From the NCBI RefSeq assembly GCF_000975265.2, contig NZ_CP083405.1, positions 2,356,001 to 2,420,000 on the forward strand: a DNA stretch of 64,000 nucleotides. Direction: 5' to 3'. A program made the translations under genes and the position numbers. The notes below the pieces were generated by a model. That model made no database searches. It saw only the letters and a list, made by a program, of their open reading frames with translations, and was not told the origin of the DNA. The stretch is from Mycobacterium lepromatosis. GTDB taxonomy: Bacteria; Actinomycetota; Actinomycetes; Mycobacteriales; Mycobacteriaceae. Shown here in pieces: positions 1 through 10,468 of the stretch (its first letter is position 1; each line of letters starts with the position of its first letter).

Positions 1-249
1 TTAAATGCCATGGTCAATACCCGAGTAATTAATCGACGTGGTATGGCCCTTCACTCCAGTATCCGGCGTCTACAGCTACTGGGACTACACCCAGCTGCGG
101 TTCCCCAAGAAGCGGGGTACACGTATCGACTTCATCGTTCCTCGCCAACATTAGCCAACGGGGTGACTGACGTGCAGATCGTCCGTAAGGAGGGCAAGAG
201 CAAGGTGCCCAGTGACCACGCACCGGTTCTCGTCGATCTAAAGCACTGA
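1..249 (+). pseudogene. xthA: Exodeoxyribonuclease III (xthA) pseudogene, 3' fragment
   Basis: The remains of the C-terminal part of an ExoIII-type AP endonuclease, which cuts at abasic sites in base-excision repair. Around positions 65-140 one frame reads YSYWDYTQLRFPKKRG followed by TRIDFI, typical of XthA C-termini. The reading then moves to another frame and continues LANGVTDVQIVRKEG, SDHAPVLVDLKH and a stop at 249; SDHAP is the conserved catalytic-site motif of the family. The break falls near 141-150, and there is also an in-frame stop upstream of the first segment. The gene therefore cannot give a full protein. The upstream part lies outside the window. It neighbours an Rv0426c-like gene and ctpH exactly as xthA (Rv0427c) does in M. 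tuberculosis. Identity is quite certain; whether a sequencing error causes the frameshift cannot be judged here. Confidence 0.8.
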
Positions 250-479
250 ACTGACGTGCGTGCACCGCGGTTCGCCGGACGCAGGGTTGACCACGCAGCA
301 AAGTAGCCACCAGAAATTGTATCCAGCTGCTCGTTGTCTGCGCGTTTGCAACATGGCGGGCTTTCGATTGTCAGATGCGGATAACAATTTGCGTTGTTGG
401 TGTTACCCTTACGTTCAACAGGAATACAACCGTTGCTATGGGAGTTTGCAACGAGAGCAGCTGAGAACAGGGAGTGATC

Positions 480-923
480 ATGAGCGTCGTCGGCGGGGCA
501 GTCCGCGACGTGGGTAGAGGTCTAAGTAAAACGGTAAACCGTGCGGTCATAGCAACCACAGCAGCCGCGGGCGCGGTGGGTGGCGCCGCGGTTAATAGCA
601 TTGTCGGCGGTGTGAAGGGAGCCGCGGAGGGTGTTAAACGTGAAATCAGGACAGGCAGTCACTCGGCGCCAGCAGGCGCGTTGGTCTTGGGCGCGCTTGG
701 TGTTGCCGGATTGGTCGAGTGGCCGACGCTGTTGGCTGTCGGCAGTGGTGCGTTGTTGTTGCGCAAATTGAGCCAAAAACCGAACCCGACTGCATCGCCG
801 GCAAAAGATAAACTCAAGCCAGTGCCCACCGAGCCGATGCCACATAAAACTACCAGCAAGCCGGGTGCCAAGAAAACGACTGGCCGCCGCGCGGCCACCA
901 CTGCACTGCAGAGCACCAATTGA
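480..923 (+). CDS. Small membrane-associated protein, Rv0426c-like
   Basis: An intact 147-residue protein of unknown function, matching in length and context the protein between xthA and ctpH in M. tuberculosis (Rv0426c). The N-terminal third is Gly/Ala/Val rich (AVIATTAAAGAVGGAAVNS), suggesting a helical hairpin at the membrane. A second hydrophobic stretch (LVLGALGVAGLVEWPTLLAV) lies near residues 75-95. The C-terminal 50 residues are Lys/Pro/Thr rich and probably disordered. The ATG at 480 is preferred because a purine-rich cagggag lies about 8 nt upstream; a GTG at 474 in the same frame is the alternative. It is the only open gene in the first 8 kb and may have been a partner of the CtpH pump, which is inference from position only. 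Confidence 0.75.
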   Translation: MSVVGGAVRDVGRGLSKTVNRAVIATTAAAGAVGGAAVNSIVGGVKGAAEGVKREIRTGSHSAPAGALVLGALGVAGLVEWPTLLAVGSGALLLRKLSQKPNPTASPAKDKLKPVPTEPMPHKTTSKPGAKKTTGRRAATTALQSTN

Positions 924-969
924 TCGGTACCTTCAACTAACACTGAGTAACCGTTGAGCATTGGCTCAT

Positions 970-3900
970 CGATAGGATAGTCTTTGCCGGTGCGCGCTGT
1001 CGCAGCCGGGGCTTACAGGTAAGCACCGCGCTTGCCAATGCCTCGCCGACGACTGCGACAGGGGTCGCCGGTGCGCTGGTGAAGACCACACTCTATCAGG
1101 CGAGATACTTGTGGAGCTCTTTTGGTGCTGCAAGAACTGTACCTGGGTCAAATTACGCGGCCTTAAACGACACTGGCAACGATGAGATGAACCTCGGCTG
1201 GGTCGTGATTAAGCCAACCCAGTGTCACGTCGGCCAGCTTGAAACTATCCGCTGTCGCGTATCCTCGTCCGCATCGGCGATCCCGCCATTTCACTGCACG
1301 CCCTGTGCCGTGCGGTCAATAACGCCGAAAAGCACAGCCGCCGAAGCGAAGACGCAAGAAATCCGCCAGCGCGTCCGGCGAGCCTGCCGAGCGACAGCTT
1401 GGTATCGGCTGCCAGGGCCTTGACTATGGGCTCCACTACGGCCGAGTTAAGTGTCACACTCACCGGCCAAGCGCTGCACTGGCCAGGATTGCTACTGGGT
1501 ATCTTACGTGAACGTAGTCACCGTGGACTATCAACCCCGGATATGCCGGTTGTTTGGCAACGGAAACCGTCACATTGTTATGGGCATCCTAGACGACAGA
1601 TGCAGCTAATACATACAGACGCTGGAGGTCTCCCGCAGCGCGAGCCTGGCTTCGCTATGAACCCGAACTTGCCCGTCATGCCAATCAACCGACCATTTCA
1701 CCCGCTGGCATGTCCTGGGTCGTTACCTCGGGGTTCACTCGAACGCATTGCCAATCGGTTCGCAAGTCATCCAAGCCTTTGTCGCCGGGCTGATTAACGC
1801 CGCTACCGACAAGGTCGAGTTGGCCGACACAGCGGCGTTGGTGGCCACACCCAAAGCCTGCCTAGATATCACCGTAAGACGTTCACCGCCACGCTGGGGC
1901 AGGGGCTTAGCCTGCCAGCACTCGGCACTGTTCCTGCTGTCGAAGGGGTCTAGATCAGCTGGACCAAGTTTAGGCGATCGTCATCGAGGCAGTGGGTGTT
2001 ATGCACCGATTCGTTGCGAGTGACGCAGGTCTGCGGTGTCGACGATGAACTGTCCACTGTCTGGAACGTGCCCAGATCACGCTGGCCTAACAACAGGCTC
2101 CGTCCGTCATCCGGCGCTAGCACCGGGTGCCCGGAGTATCAGCCAGATTCGAAAGTGTAGGCGATGTTCTACCCCGCCCTCCAGCCGTTGGACACTGCGG
2201 TGATCGTCGAAGCGCGGCGTGCGGAGGCAGAGCTAATCTCCGCCGACGTCGACGCGCTGGGAAAGATGCGCGCAGCGTTCCACGACATCCGACCTCTCAA
2301 TGCTGAAATAGACAGCTCCACCGACTAAGCCCTCGCCAACGCGGTAGTAACCCAGCAGCAAGCGGACCACACGGTGGCGGTGTTGTCCATAGCGGGCACC
2401 CAAGCGATGGCATCAGCCGACGTGACGTTAGGCGTTATGACCAACTCCCAGATTCGCACTCGCGACCCTGGTGTACCGACGTCATGCCGGCCAATCTAGC
2501 AGGCGTCTGGCGGCTGCTGCACGCGCCTACAGCAGCCAGCGCTGCAAGCCGGCGTGGAATCAAGATATCGACCAAAGCAACAACTTTGGTGTAGCATTTA
2601 TGCAGCCGGCGGTTAGCAACCGTTGTCACCGGCGCGATGGCAGGTTTGTTGTCAGGGTAACTGCTAGCTCGCAAGGTCATAAGCGTAGCCACCAGCAGGC
2701 CGGCATGTTACTACGAGTAGTGTGATGTCGGTCGAGCAGATCCGCAAGATTGCTGCCGCTTAGTGCTCGCACTCTTGCGACCGCAAAGCGTGACGCGCAG
2801 TCGACCGAGCCACTTAGGCATGCGGTCTGAAAGTTCTTAAGAGCCGTCTGTGCAGAGTGGTTAGATCCACTAACTACTATTCTGGCATTCGGCTAAGCGA
2901 CCAGTGCGATGCTAGGGTTCGCAGATAGATATATTTATGGCCGCAATCCGGACCAGAAACTCTAATTATCGCCGCTAGCCAGCGGTTGCGCGCCGAAAGC
3001 CGGCTCAACCGCTTGCCGGCTGCTCTAGATTCCGCCAGCTAGAAAAGCGTCCGGACTGGATCCTACGGGTCCAGCCAGTGCACACCGAAGTCATAGCCGA
3101 ACAACTGTGTCCGGGCGACGTCATTGAGGTTCAGAACCACGAGGTGATATCCACCGATGTCCGAGCGATCCAGGAAATCGAGTTAGATGAATCGTCACTT
3201 ACCGACGAGTCGTAGTCGATGACCAAACAGATCGAAGCCACTCCGAGCGCCAACCTGACCGAACGTCGCTGCATGTTGTTTCAACGGTACCACCGTGGTG
3301 GCGGGAACAGCTTGTTCGCGGCGGTGACCGCGATCGGGACCGACACCCAAGAGCGACGCGCCGCCGAACTCGTATCGAACGAACTGTCCGACACGTCGTC
3401 CTGCAATACCATCCGAGTCAGCTCACCAACCAGTGCGTCTCTCCGGTCATACTGACCGGAGAGACGCACTGGCCACCGGGCTCGGCTTGTTACATCACCA
3501 AGGCTTACGCCAAGCCGTGGCCAACGGCACCCACGTCACGGTGGCCACCATCCCGGAAGGGATGCCCCTGGTTAGGGCGTTGACACAGCAGACATCGGCG
3601 TGCCGGTTTACCAAATTCGGGGCTTTAGTCCGTGTCCTGAGTTCGGTGGAGACGCTTGGCCGTGTAGACGTCGTCTTTTTAGACAAAACCGAAACGCTCA
3701 AAGAGAACCCGGGTGCGGGTGGCGCAGACGCACCCAGCGCCCGGACGCGCACGCAAGGAGGTACTGCGCTGTGCGGCCCACGCCGCGCCGGCATCGAACG
3801 GCGCCCCGCAGATCCATGCCACCTACGTGGCCCTAGTTGAGGCCGCTGCGATCGTAAGCACAGAACCCGCCGTCACCTTCCGTTCCGGTAGGTCGTTCTC

Positions 3901-4970
3901 CGCGTCGGTATCTGGCACCGAACTCATCGTCAAGGGTGCACCGGAAGTAGTGTTGCCCTCCTGCACGGACGTGGCATCGAGCTCGCCACACAACATCGAG
4001 CACACGGTCGCCGAGCTGGCCGCCGGCGGCTTGCGAGTGATCGCAGTGATACGGCGTCAGCTGATCCTGCAGCAAGCCCAATGAATCCGGGACGACCCGC
4101 TGACATTGCCGGTTTCTATAGCGACGGTTTTTCCTTAGTGGGGTTGCTCGAGCTATCCGATACCCCGCGCGACATCGGCCAGGCTACTTGCGGATCTGCA
4201 TGAACACGAGCTAGATGTGTGGCTGATCACCGGCGATCATCCAATAACCGCGACGGCCATCGCTTCAGAATTCGTCATGGCGGTGAACACTGACCAGATC
4301 ATCAACAGTGCCGAGTGGGACGCCTTGTCGCGCAAGAACAAAGAGCTTGCTGGGACCGAGCCAGTCACCTTCACCTGGATGACACCAGAGCACAAGGTAC
4401 AGATCGTACAGACGCTAAAACGCAAAGAGCGGGTGTGCGCGATGGTCGACGACGGCTCCAACACCGCCGTCGGTATCAGTGCTGTGGGGCAGGTGGCAAT
4501 GCCGGCGAGGTAGCAGCCGCCATCATTGGCAGCGCGATTACCGAGATCTCGCCATTGAACACCCGGCAGTTGCTGCTGGTGAACATGCTGACCGACGCAC
4601 TGCCCGCTGCTGCCCTCGCCAGTCAACAAGCCCAACGACCCAGCAGGCGCCGACACCCGCGGCATGAACCATGGCCAGCTTCACCGGACTGCCGTGCCAG
4701 GCATCCACGGTGGCGCTGGTCGCAACTGACAGCTGCCCATTTGGGTGCAAACGCTGCTGTAATCACATACCGGGGGGCTAGTTATACTGACCACCACCCT
4801 GGGATCGCTTGCGAAGATGGGGACGTTGATCAGCGTTACGCCAATCAGCCCGCTACTCAGTTGCATTCCGCTGGGTTGGGACGCCAGGTTGCCGGGAACA
4901 GCTGTTGCCGCAACGGTTGCCCTGGCTGTTCTAAACAGTGTGCTGCTGGATCCGGACAAATCATCTCCCG
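970..4970 (+). pseudogene. ctpH: Metal-cation P-type ATPase CtpH pseudogene
   Basis: A badly decayed gene for a very long P-type ATPase with the order of mycobacterial CtpH (about 1500 residues, Rv0425c). Readable islands in shifting frames are: an N-terminal region with VIQAFVAGLINAATDKVEL near 1760-1830; actuator-domain text PGDVIEVQNHEVISTD near 3110-3160; VATIPEGMPLVRAL near 3545; the phosphorylation loop VVFLDKTETL near 3670-3700; KGAPEVVLPSC near 3933; LITGDHPITATAIASEF near 4220; MVDDGSNTAVGI near 4441; and the C-terminal membrane end LLLVNMLTDALPAAAL near 4570. The phosphorylation motif has Glu where DKTGT has Gly. Many stops and frameshifts and a perfect hairpin at 3430-3472 interrupt it. 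Identity is sure from motif order; the exact limits are approximate. Confidence 0.88.
3430..3472. repeat. Perfect 20-bp inverted repeat with 3-nt loop inside ctpH pseudogene
   Basis: The left arm 3430-3449 (ccagtgcgtctctccggtca) is the exact reverse complement of 3453-3472, with a loop of tac. It sits in the transmembrane part of the ctpH pseudogene, not at a gene end and without a T-run, so it is unlikely to be a terminator. The right half replaces what should be ordinary CtpH coding text just before TGLGLL, suggesting it was copied from the left arm by strand switching. Confidence 0.9.
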
Positions 4971-6109
4971 CGCGATCCGCGCCCAATCTGTCTCGCACAA
5001 TCTTCATCACTCCGACGCACTACAGCAGCGCATAGAGTTACAGCAACAGCACATTTAGCACACGAGCCACCGACGAAACTACTGGGTCGACCAAGCCATC
5101 CGTCGACGACTATGTGAGACGTTAACCGCACGATCAGGAGAGCGGGCAACCCTTCGTTACTGAAAAGCAAATTATGGCGGAAAACAAGTCTCGCCACGCG
5201 ATATCCCCAGCGTGAAACCGTAAAAATCTGCGGAAAAGCGAAACCTTCGTCGTGAACCTCCCGCTGCTGGGCCATAGCGAGATTCAATGGCCCGGGCAAC
5301 TGGCCTAGCCACGCTTATCGCATTGTAACTCGTCAACTAGCCAATCGCCCTTGGTCATCGCTATCGGCCACCTGTTAGCGAGCAACCACCACAACCAGAT
5401 TCTCGAAGAACTCGGCGAAGCAAATGGAAGAGCTCTAGTCAGCCCCGTACCGTCTCGCCTGAGCAAACCAGTCTGCGACGAAACGTGAAGGCGCGTCGCT
5501 GCCGCTTAACAACAAGCCACCAGGTGATAGTGACGTCGTTAGTTCGTTGAGAATCGGACCCTCCCGACTGCCACGTCTCGTAGACACATTACCGTTGTAA
5601 AGCAAGCGAATTCTCCTGGTATACCCGCCGCTCGCGGCACACCGGTGGGCAAAGCCACGTTAGTGAAGCGTCCTTGCGGTTATCCTCCGGCAAGTGGGAA
5701 TGACATTGCGATGAGTTCCACATCGTATCGGGGCACCACACCGGAGCGCACCGCACTCGACGATGACGTCCCAGGCAACCCAGCAGCCGTATCGCCAGCG
5801 TCTAGTACAGTGGAAACGGTAGCCTCAAATGCCTTGACATTGATAATTAATATATAGCCCTCGGTGGCCCGCCAAGCGGACGGCACCGACATCTATCCGA
5901 TCGCACCTGCGCTTAGAAAAACACGAACACATCACCGCAGACCTGCGCGTACTCCAGCGCCCACAAAGCCAATATCCTAGGCTACAATAAACCCGGCGCC
6001 CATCGAGAATATGTTTTTGGTACCGGGAGCGGTTGTATATACCGCCAAGATGCTATCTTGGGACTATGAAATCATCATCGAGTAAATTCGGCAACCCTTG
6101 CCATAGCGA
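4971..6109. other. Non-coding or unreadable stretch
   Basis: No reading frame here is long or family-like. The plus strand between about 5340 and 5860 has short patches that look formerly coding (for example HNQILEELGEA and GNDIAMSS), separated by stops, but I cannot assign them to a family. I see no RNA gene, repeat or clear promoter. It is probably the eroded ground between ctpH and the PPE remnant. Confidence 0.5.
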
Positions 6110-6733
6110 CTACTTAGGCAGCAATTCCCAGATGTCTTGTGGGAGCCTGGCCCGCGGTTTAGGCAACCACGGCGCTCTGAGCGGACACACCGCGTCAGGG
6201 TTGGTGTCTTGCTGTCGTGACACGAATGGCGTTAACCCCGGCGAAGCGGCTACGTAGTCGGCGCTATCGCGGTTGCGTCCTGAGCACACATCCCCATCGT
6301 AGACGAGATCGATGCTCGCAATCACCACGGTGTTCTGGCCGAAAAAGTTCGTCGCTATACAAGAATACCAGCTGGCACAATTGGTCGTTATCACTACTGG
6401 GGGTACCGTCATGGCGAACGCTGTAGCCGCTGTCGTCGCTTGGGGAGTCGTCACTTCGCCCGGCCGCCGGTTGTGGCCAGCCATTGCACATAGGGAATAA
6501 CGGCAGCCACCATCGACCGACATCGACGACGCGTCCAAAACCACTGTGATTTTGGTGCAAACCCAACACCACCGCTTCATAGATCTCAGCCATGGACTGC
6601 AACTCAGCGGACAGCCCCTCCACAGATCACCGCGATGGTCCGCATTGCACCCGACCCCAGGCGGGCATACATGCAACTGGGGGTGCACCTCCGGCGACAA
6701 AGCCGCAAAATCCCATATCCTCTTTATGCCCAT
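6110..6733 (-). pseudogene. PPE-family protein pseudogene
   Basis: The minus strand carries a decayed PPE gene. Near the start it reads WDFAALSPEV, the counterpart of the invariant MDFGALPPEV of PPE proteins, preceded by an aagagga ribosome-binding site. What should be atggattt reads atgggattt, so one extra G appears to have broken the start codon. Further on, TVPPVVITTN and FGQNTVVIASID match the PPE core texts TVPPPVVAAN and LGQNTPAIAATE, and SPGLTPF marks the end of the conserved 180-residue domain. The middle (WxG region) is out of frame. PPE proteins are exported by ESX secretion, usually with a PE partner; none is visible here. It lies alone in decayed sequence. Confidence 0.75.
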
Positions 6734-8079
6734 ATTTATCAGTGTCCACGTGCACTACATAAGATCCGGTCGCGTGCGCCATGCGCACCATACTCAATTA
6801 TATAATGCGAACTGCCACTAATAACTGCCCGTTATCCAACGCCCGCAACAAGGTAGAACCACCCAAAACATCACCAACCTAGGACCGCAATGATGCACAA
6901 TGTACACATCGGCCCACCCGAAGGCACATTCGGCCGACGCGAACAACAACGACCGGGGCAGCGATGAAAGCCACTCTATTTAGGATTTAAGCAATCTCGC
7001 GCGGGAGACAAACAGTCTGCGACAGCCCGTTGGACCAGGCCCCAGCCATTGCCGAGTTTCGGAAGCCAGCAGACGCCTGGAACGAAGTCAAAGATCGCAT
7101 TGACCGACGATGCAGCAAGCCACAAGCAAACAGGCGCTCGATGGTCTGATCAAGATGCTACGCGAGTACATTCAACACAGGTACTGGACGACAATCCACA
7201 CCGCTGGCTGTTTTCCCGGTGAATGTGAGCATCCGCTACACTAGGCAACGTAATGACGGTTCAGCAGGAACAAGTCACTGTCAATCTCTCTCTTAGTTAA
7301 GAGAGAGATTCACCCGAAACGTCGCTGAAACAATGTTTGTTTGCCCAAGCCGCGTCACTTAACTGTAGTCCAACAAGATCACATTGCCAAAAAGCCAATT
7401 AACTCACACTTTGCGCTTCAGAAATCCGAATCCAGTTACACCGAAACTCGGTGTGTCAAACCTCACCTAGAGAGAGGCGCCGGGGACCGTGTTTGTCAAA
7501 TCTGAACCGGGTTGTTGCGAAACCACGCACTGCACAGTGGAATAATTAGACTTGGCGAAGAAGAGTTAAAGTTTAAAGTCTCGGTGTCCACGTCAGCTCC
7601 AAAGGATACCGCTGATCTTGTTGTCACAAAAACACAACAACGCAGTAGCAGGGCCAGCACTGAAGGGTATTGCTTTTTTGGTTTTGGCTCCTCAGTGCAA
7701 CAGATGTCCCTCCCGACCAACCCGCTCAAGAAGTCACGGTATGGTTGACCCTGACCTCTATAGTCACCGTGCATCAACTTCCTGCCGGTCCAGGCTGGTT
7801 GTCGATGTAGCTGTGTGGGTTGACATGGCGCGTAAGCTGACTTAGAAAAATGACATTTTATATTCAGCAATAGTGAGCTAGTCCACCCAAGCCAGCCGAG
7901 CAAAGTGTCGTAGAACGACGATGCAGTTCCTTTAGTCGTCCAACAACGCAAAATCGATGTGATTAACACCGCGCCAACGCGTTTTTCTCCCCAGGCTTGA
8001 ATCTGCTATGCAACTATAGCCAGAATAAGGTAATCGGGGTGGAGGCTCGGTTTAGTTCGTCAGACTAATTTTTTGACGT
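6734..8079. other. Unassigned decayed stretch
   Basis: About 1.35 kb with no recognisable gene. A plus-strand patch near 7020-7180 (SPLDQAPAIAEFRKPADAWN in one frame) may be an old coding remnant of unknown family. An open frame of 157 codons at 7496-7969 on the minus strand has no family resemblance and unlikely composition, so it is not called. A 13-bp hairpin lies at 7283-7310. Confidence 0.5.
7283..7310. repeat. 13-bp perfect hairpin in intergenic sequence
   Basis: Arms aatctctctctta (7283-7295) and taagagagagatt (7298-7310) are exact reverse complements with a 2-nt loop. There is no T-run after it on either strand and no intact gene beside it, so a terminator role is not supported. Confidence 0.8.
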
Positions 8080-9150
8080 TTACCCATGCCTGAACTCTAC
8101 CACGTCGCCGTCGGCCATCACGTAGTCCTTGCCTTCCGTTCGGACCTTACCTGCCGCCTTTGCTGCCGACATTGACCCGGCGGCGATCAAGTCGTCATAC
8201 GACACGATTTCAGCTTTGATGAAACGCTTCTCGAAGTCGGTGTGAATCACCCCGGCGGCCTTCGGTGCAGTATCGCCCTGATGGATGGTCCATGCCCGTG
8301 CCTCCTTCGGGCCCACCGTCAAAAAAGTCTGCAGCGCCAGCGTGTGGAAACCGGCGCGAGCCAGCGCGTCGAGCCCCCGCTCGGTCTGCCCGATCGACTC
8401 GAGCAGCTCGGTGGCCGACTCGTCATCCAGTTCAGCCAGTTCGGACTCGATGGCGGCGTCCAAGAACACCGCATCCGCGGGAGCGACGAGCTGGCGCAGC
8501 TCAGCCACCCATGCGGTGGAGGTCAGCACTGCCTCGTCGGCATTGAAAACGTACAGGAACGGTTTGCTGGTCAGCAGGTTCAGCTCCCGCATCACAGATC
8601 CGTCGAGACCAGCGGCAAATAACGTCGTCCCGACGTTTAACACCTGTTGTGCGTTGATTGCCGCGTCGTAAATGGGTTTGCGTTCCTTATTAGTGCAAGC
8701 TTCTTTCTCCAGCCGCGGCAGAGCCCGCTCAAGGGTGTCCAGGTCAGCCAAGATCAACTCAGTATCGATAACCTCGATATCGGACTGGGGATCCACGCGT
8801 CCTGTTACATGTGTGATGTCGTCGCCGGAGAACACCCGAACCACTTGGCAAATTGCATCGCATTCGCGGATATGGGCCAGAAACTTGTTACCGAGCCCGG
8901 CCCCCTCGGACGCACCCTTGACCAGGCCGGCAATGTCAACGAAAGTAACCGGGGCCGGCAGGATGCGCTCCGATCCGAACAACTCGGCCAGTTTGGCCAG
9001 CCGCGGATCAGGCAGAGAGACGACGCCCTCATTCGGTTCGATCGTTGCAAACGGATAGTTGGCAACCACTACGTTGCTCCGGGTCAACGCGTTGAACAAT
9101 GTCGACTTGCCGACGTTGGGTAGACCCACGATTCCCAAACTCAGGCTCAC
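8080..9150 (-). CDS. ychF: YchF/OLA1-type ATPase (redox-regulated GTPase-family protein)
   Basis: Intact 356-residue Obg-family P-loop protein, equivalent to Rv1112 and close to the usual family length of about 360. The Walker A/G1 motif is GLPNVGKS at residues 9-16, the G3 motif DIAGLVKGAS lies near residue 70, and the G4 position reads NADE instead of NKxD, the hallmark that makes YchF prefer ATP to GTP. A C-terminal TGS domain includes the run HTDFEKRFIKAE. YchF associates with ribosomes and influences translation under oxidative stress. The start is a GTG at 9150 beginning MSLSLGIVG. It is transcribed away from the Rv1111c-like gene, with a 140-bp divergent spacer holding both promoters. 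Confidence 0.95.
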   Translation of the reverse strand: MSLSLGIVGLPNVGKSTLFNALTRSNVVVANYPFATIEPNEGVVSLPDPRLAKLAELFGSERILPAPVTFVDIAGLVKGASEGAGLGNKFLAHIRECDAICQVVRVFSGDDITHVTGRVDPQSDIEVIDTELILADLDTLERALPRLEKEACTNKERKPIYDAAINAQQVLNVGTTLFAAGLDGSVMRELNLLTSKPFLYVFNADEAVLTSTAWVAELRQLVAPADAVFLDAAIESELAELDDESATELLESIGQTERGLDALARAGFHTLALQTFLTVGPKEARAWTIHQGDTAPKAAGVIHTDFEKRFIKAEIVSYDDLIAAGSMSAAKAAGKVRTEGKDYVMADGDVVEFRHG

Positions 9151-9290
9151 AAGGAATAAAGTCTATAGCTCAGCTCGATAATGGTCGGCCCCGGCCGGGA
9201 TGGAACGCCCGAATGAATGCATGGCACACCAGGGACCAACACTCAGAGTAATTTTCGGGCTTTTCGCCCCATTGTCGGTACGGTCAACAT

Positions 9291-10292
9291 GTGTCGAAAC
9301 AACAGGCTAGGTCAACGGTGGAGTCTACCTACCGCTCAATCCTCCCCAATATCCCAGGTGTGCCGTGGTGGGCAGCCATGCTTATCGCTATGGCCACGTC
9401 GGCGATCGGATATGCAATCGACGCAAGTAATACGAACCTGACCGCCGTCTTCACCAGTTTTTACATTACGGGGTGCGTGGCAGCAGTGCTGGCTGTGCGG
9501 CAGTCGGGACTGTTCACGGCAGTCATTCAACCGCCGCTGATACTATTCTGCACGGTACCCGCCGCCTACTGGCTATTCCACGACAGCAGGATCGACAGTC
9601 TCAAGGACTTCCTGGTCAACTGCGGCTATCCCCTTATTGAACGTTTCCCGCTTATGTTGGGTACCGCCGGCAGCGTGCTGCTGATCGGCCTAGTTAGGTG
9701 GCTCTTTGGGCTGATATGCCGGACAACCACATCATCAAACAGCGACGACTGCACGGCTAGCACCGTTGGCAGACCAAACTCTTTGAACAGCGGCATCACT
9801 GCGATACTGGACTCGATTCTCTGCATCTATTCCAACGACCAGGACGATCGGGCCAACCAGGACACCGCCGACGTGCAGCAAATGCATTCAGACCCTCCGC
9901 TGGGAACCCGGCAAACAGCCCGGAAAGATCGGTCCGCCCAGCGTCCCGCCCGAGCTCGCTCCAGACAGGCCCGACGTGCGATGGAAGACACAAGCGAGCC
10001 GTTGGTCGAGCCCCGGCGGCACTCAAGCCAACGTTGGTCGAAACAAGCCCGCGACTTTGACGCCCGCGAGCCACCTCGTCAGTCACGTCGCAAACCTACG
10101 CCGCAGAGTGATCCAGAGCTGCGTAGCCAGCCACCACGAGAAATCCGTCGAGACGCTTACGGGCGCCGTAGGAGCCCCTACGAATGGCCGGCCAAACAAA
10201 GCGGCCAGCTGGAGCCATACAGGAGGTACGAGCAGCCCAGGCCACCCAAGCACTTCACTGGGCACGAGCAGCTCTACGAACGCTACAAGTAG
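9291..10292 (+). CDS. DUF6542-type membrane protein, Rv1111c-like
   Basis: Intact protein of 333 residues. The first 145 residues carry the conserved block SILPNIPGVPWWAAMLIAM ... AAVLAVRQSGLFTAVIQPPL ... CGYPLIERFPLMLGTAG, with about four membrane-spanning helices. The remaining 190 residues are Arg/Pro/Gln rich, strongly basic and low in hydrophobic residues, so probably a disordered cytoplasmic tail. The start is GTG at 9291. It lies between ychF and ispH as Rv1111c does in M. tuberculosis. The function is unknown; the basic tail could bind nucleic acid or phospholipid, which is only a guess. It converges on ispH with a 176-bp gap that holds no obvious terminator hairpin. Confidence 0.85.
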   Translation: MSKQQARSTVESTYRSILPNIPGVPWWAAMLIAMATSAIGYAIDASNTNLTAVFTSFYITGCVAAVLAVRQSGLFTAVIQPPLILFCTVPAAYWLFHDSRIDSLKDFLVNCGYPLIERFPLMLGTAGSVLLIGLVRWLFGLICRTTTSSNSDDCTASTVGRPNSLNSGITAILDSILCIYSNDQDDRANQDTADVQQMHSDPPLGTRQTARKDRSAQRPARARSRQARRAMEDTSEPLVEPRRHSSQRWSKQARDFDAREPPRQSRRKPTPQSDPELRSQPPREIRRDAYGRRRSPYEWPAKQSGQLEPYRRYEQPRPPKHFTGHEQLYERYK

Positions 10293-10468
10293 CCACACCT
10301 CCGGGACACACCACCCGGAGCAGGCGGTGTCAACCCAACCTCGCGGGTCCGCTACCACGGGTCAACCGCTCGAGACGAGCCTCTTGTGTCGACCGTCGGC
10401 GATCCCAGACACCCGGCCCGACCTATGGCTGAATCCTGGGAATTCGACGTTTGAGTCCGGTCGCTTAC

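Noticed and set aside
4315..5058. Open frame of 247 codons on the plus strand
   Set aside because: It only partly follows CtpH text and elsewhere is in the wrong frame; composition is His/Arg/Thr rich, as expected from a shifted reading of GC-rich DNA.
7496..7969. 157-codon minus-strand frame
   Set aside because: No family-like motif, odd Cys/Ser/Leu content, no ribosome-binding site and no intact neighbour; probably chance.
8242..9123. Several plus-strand frames over 120 codons
   Set aside because: They are antisense to the well-supported ychF gene and show no independent features.
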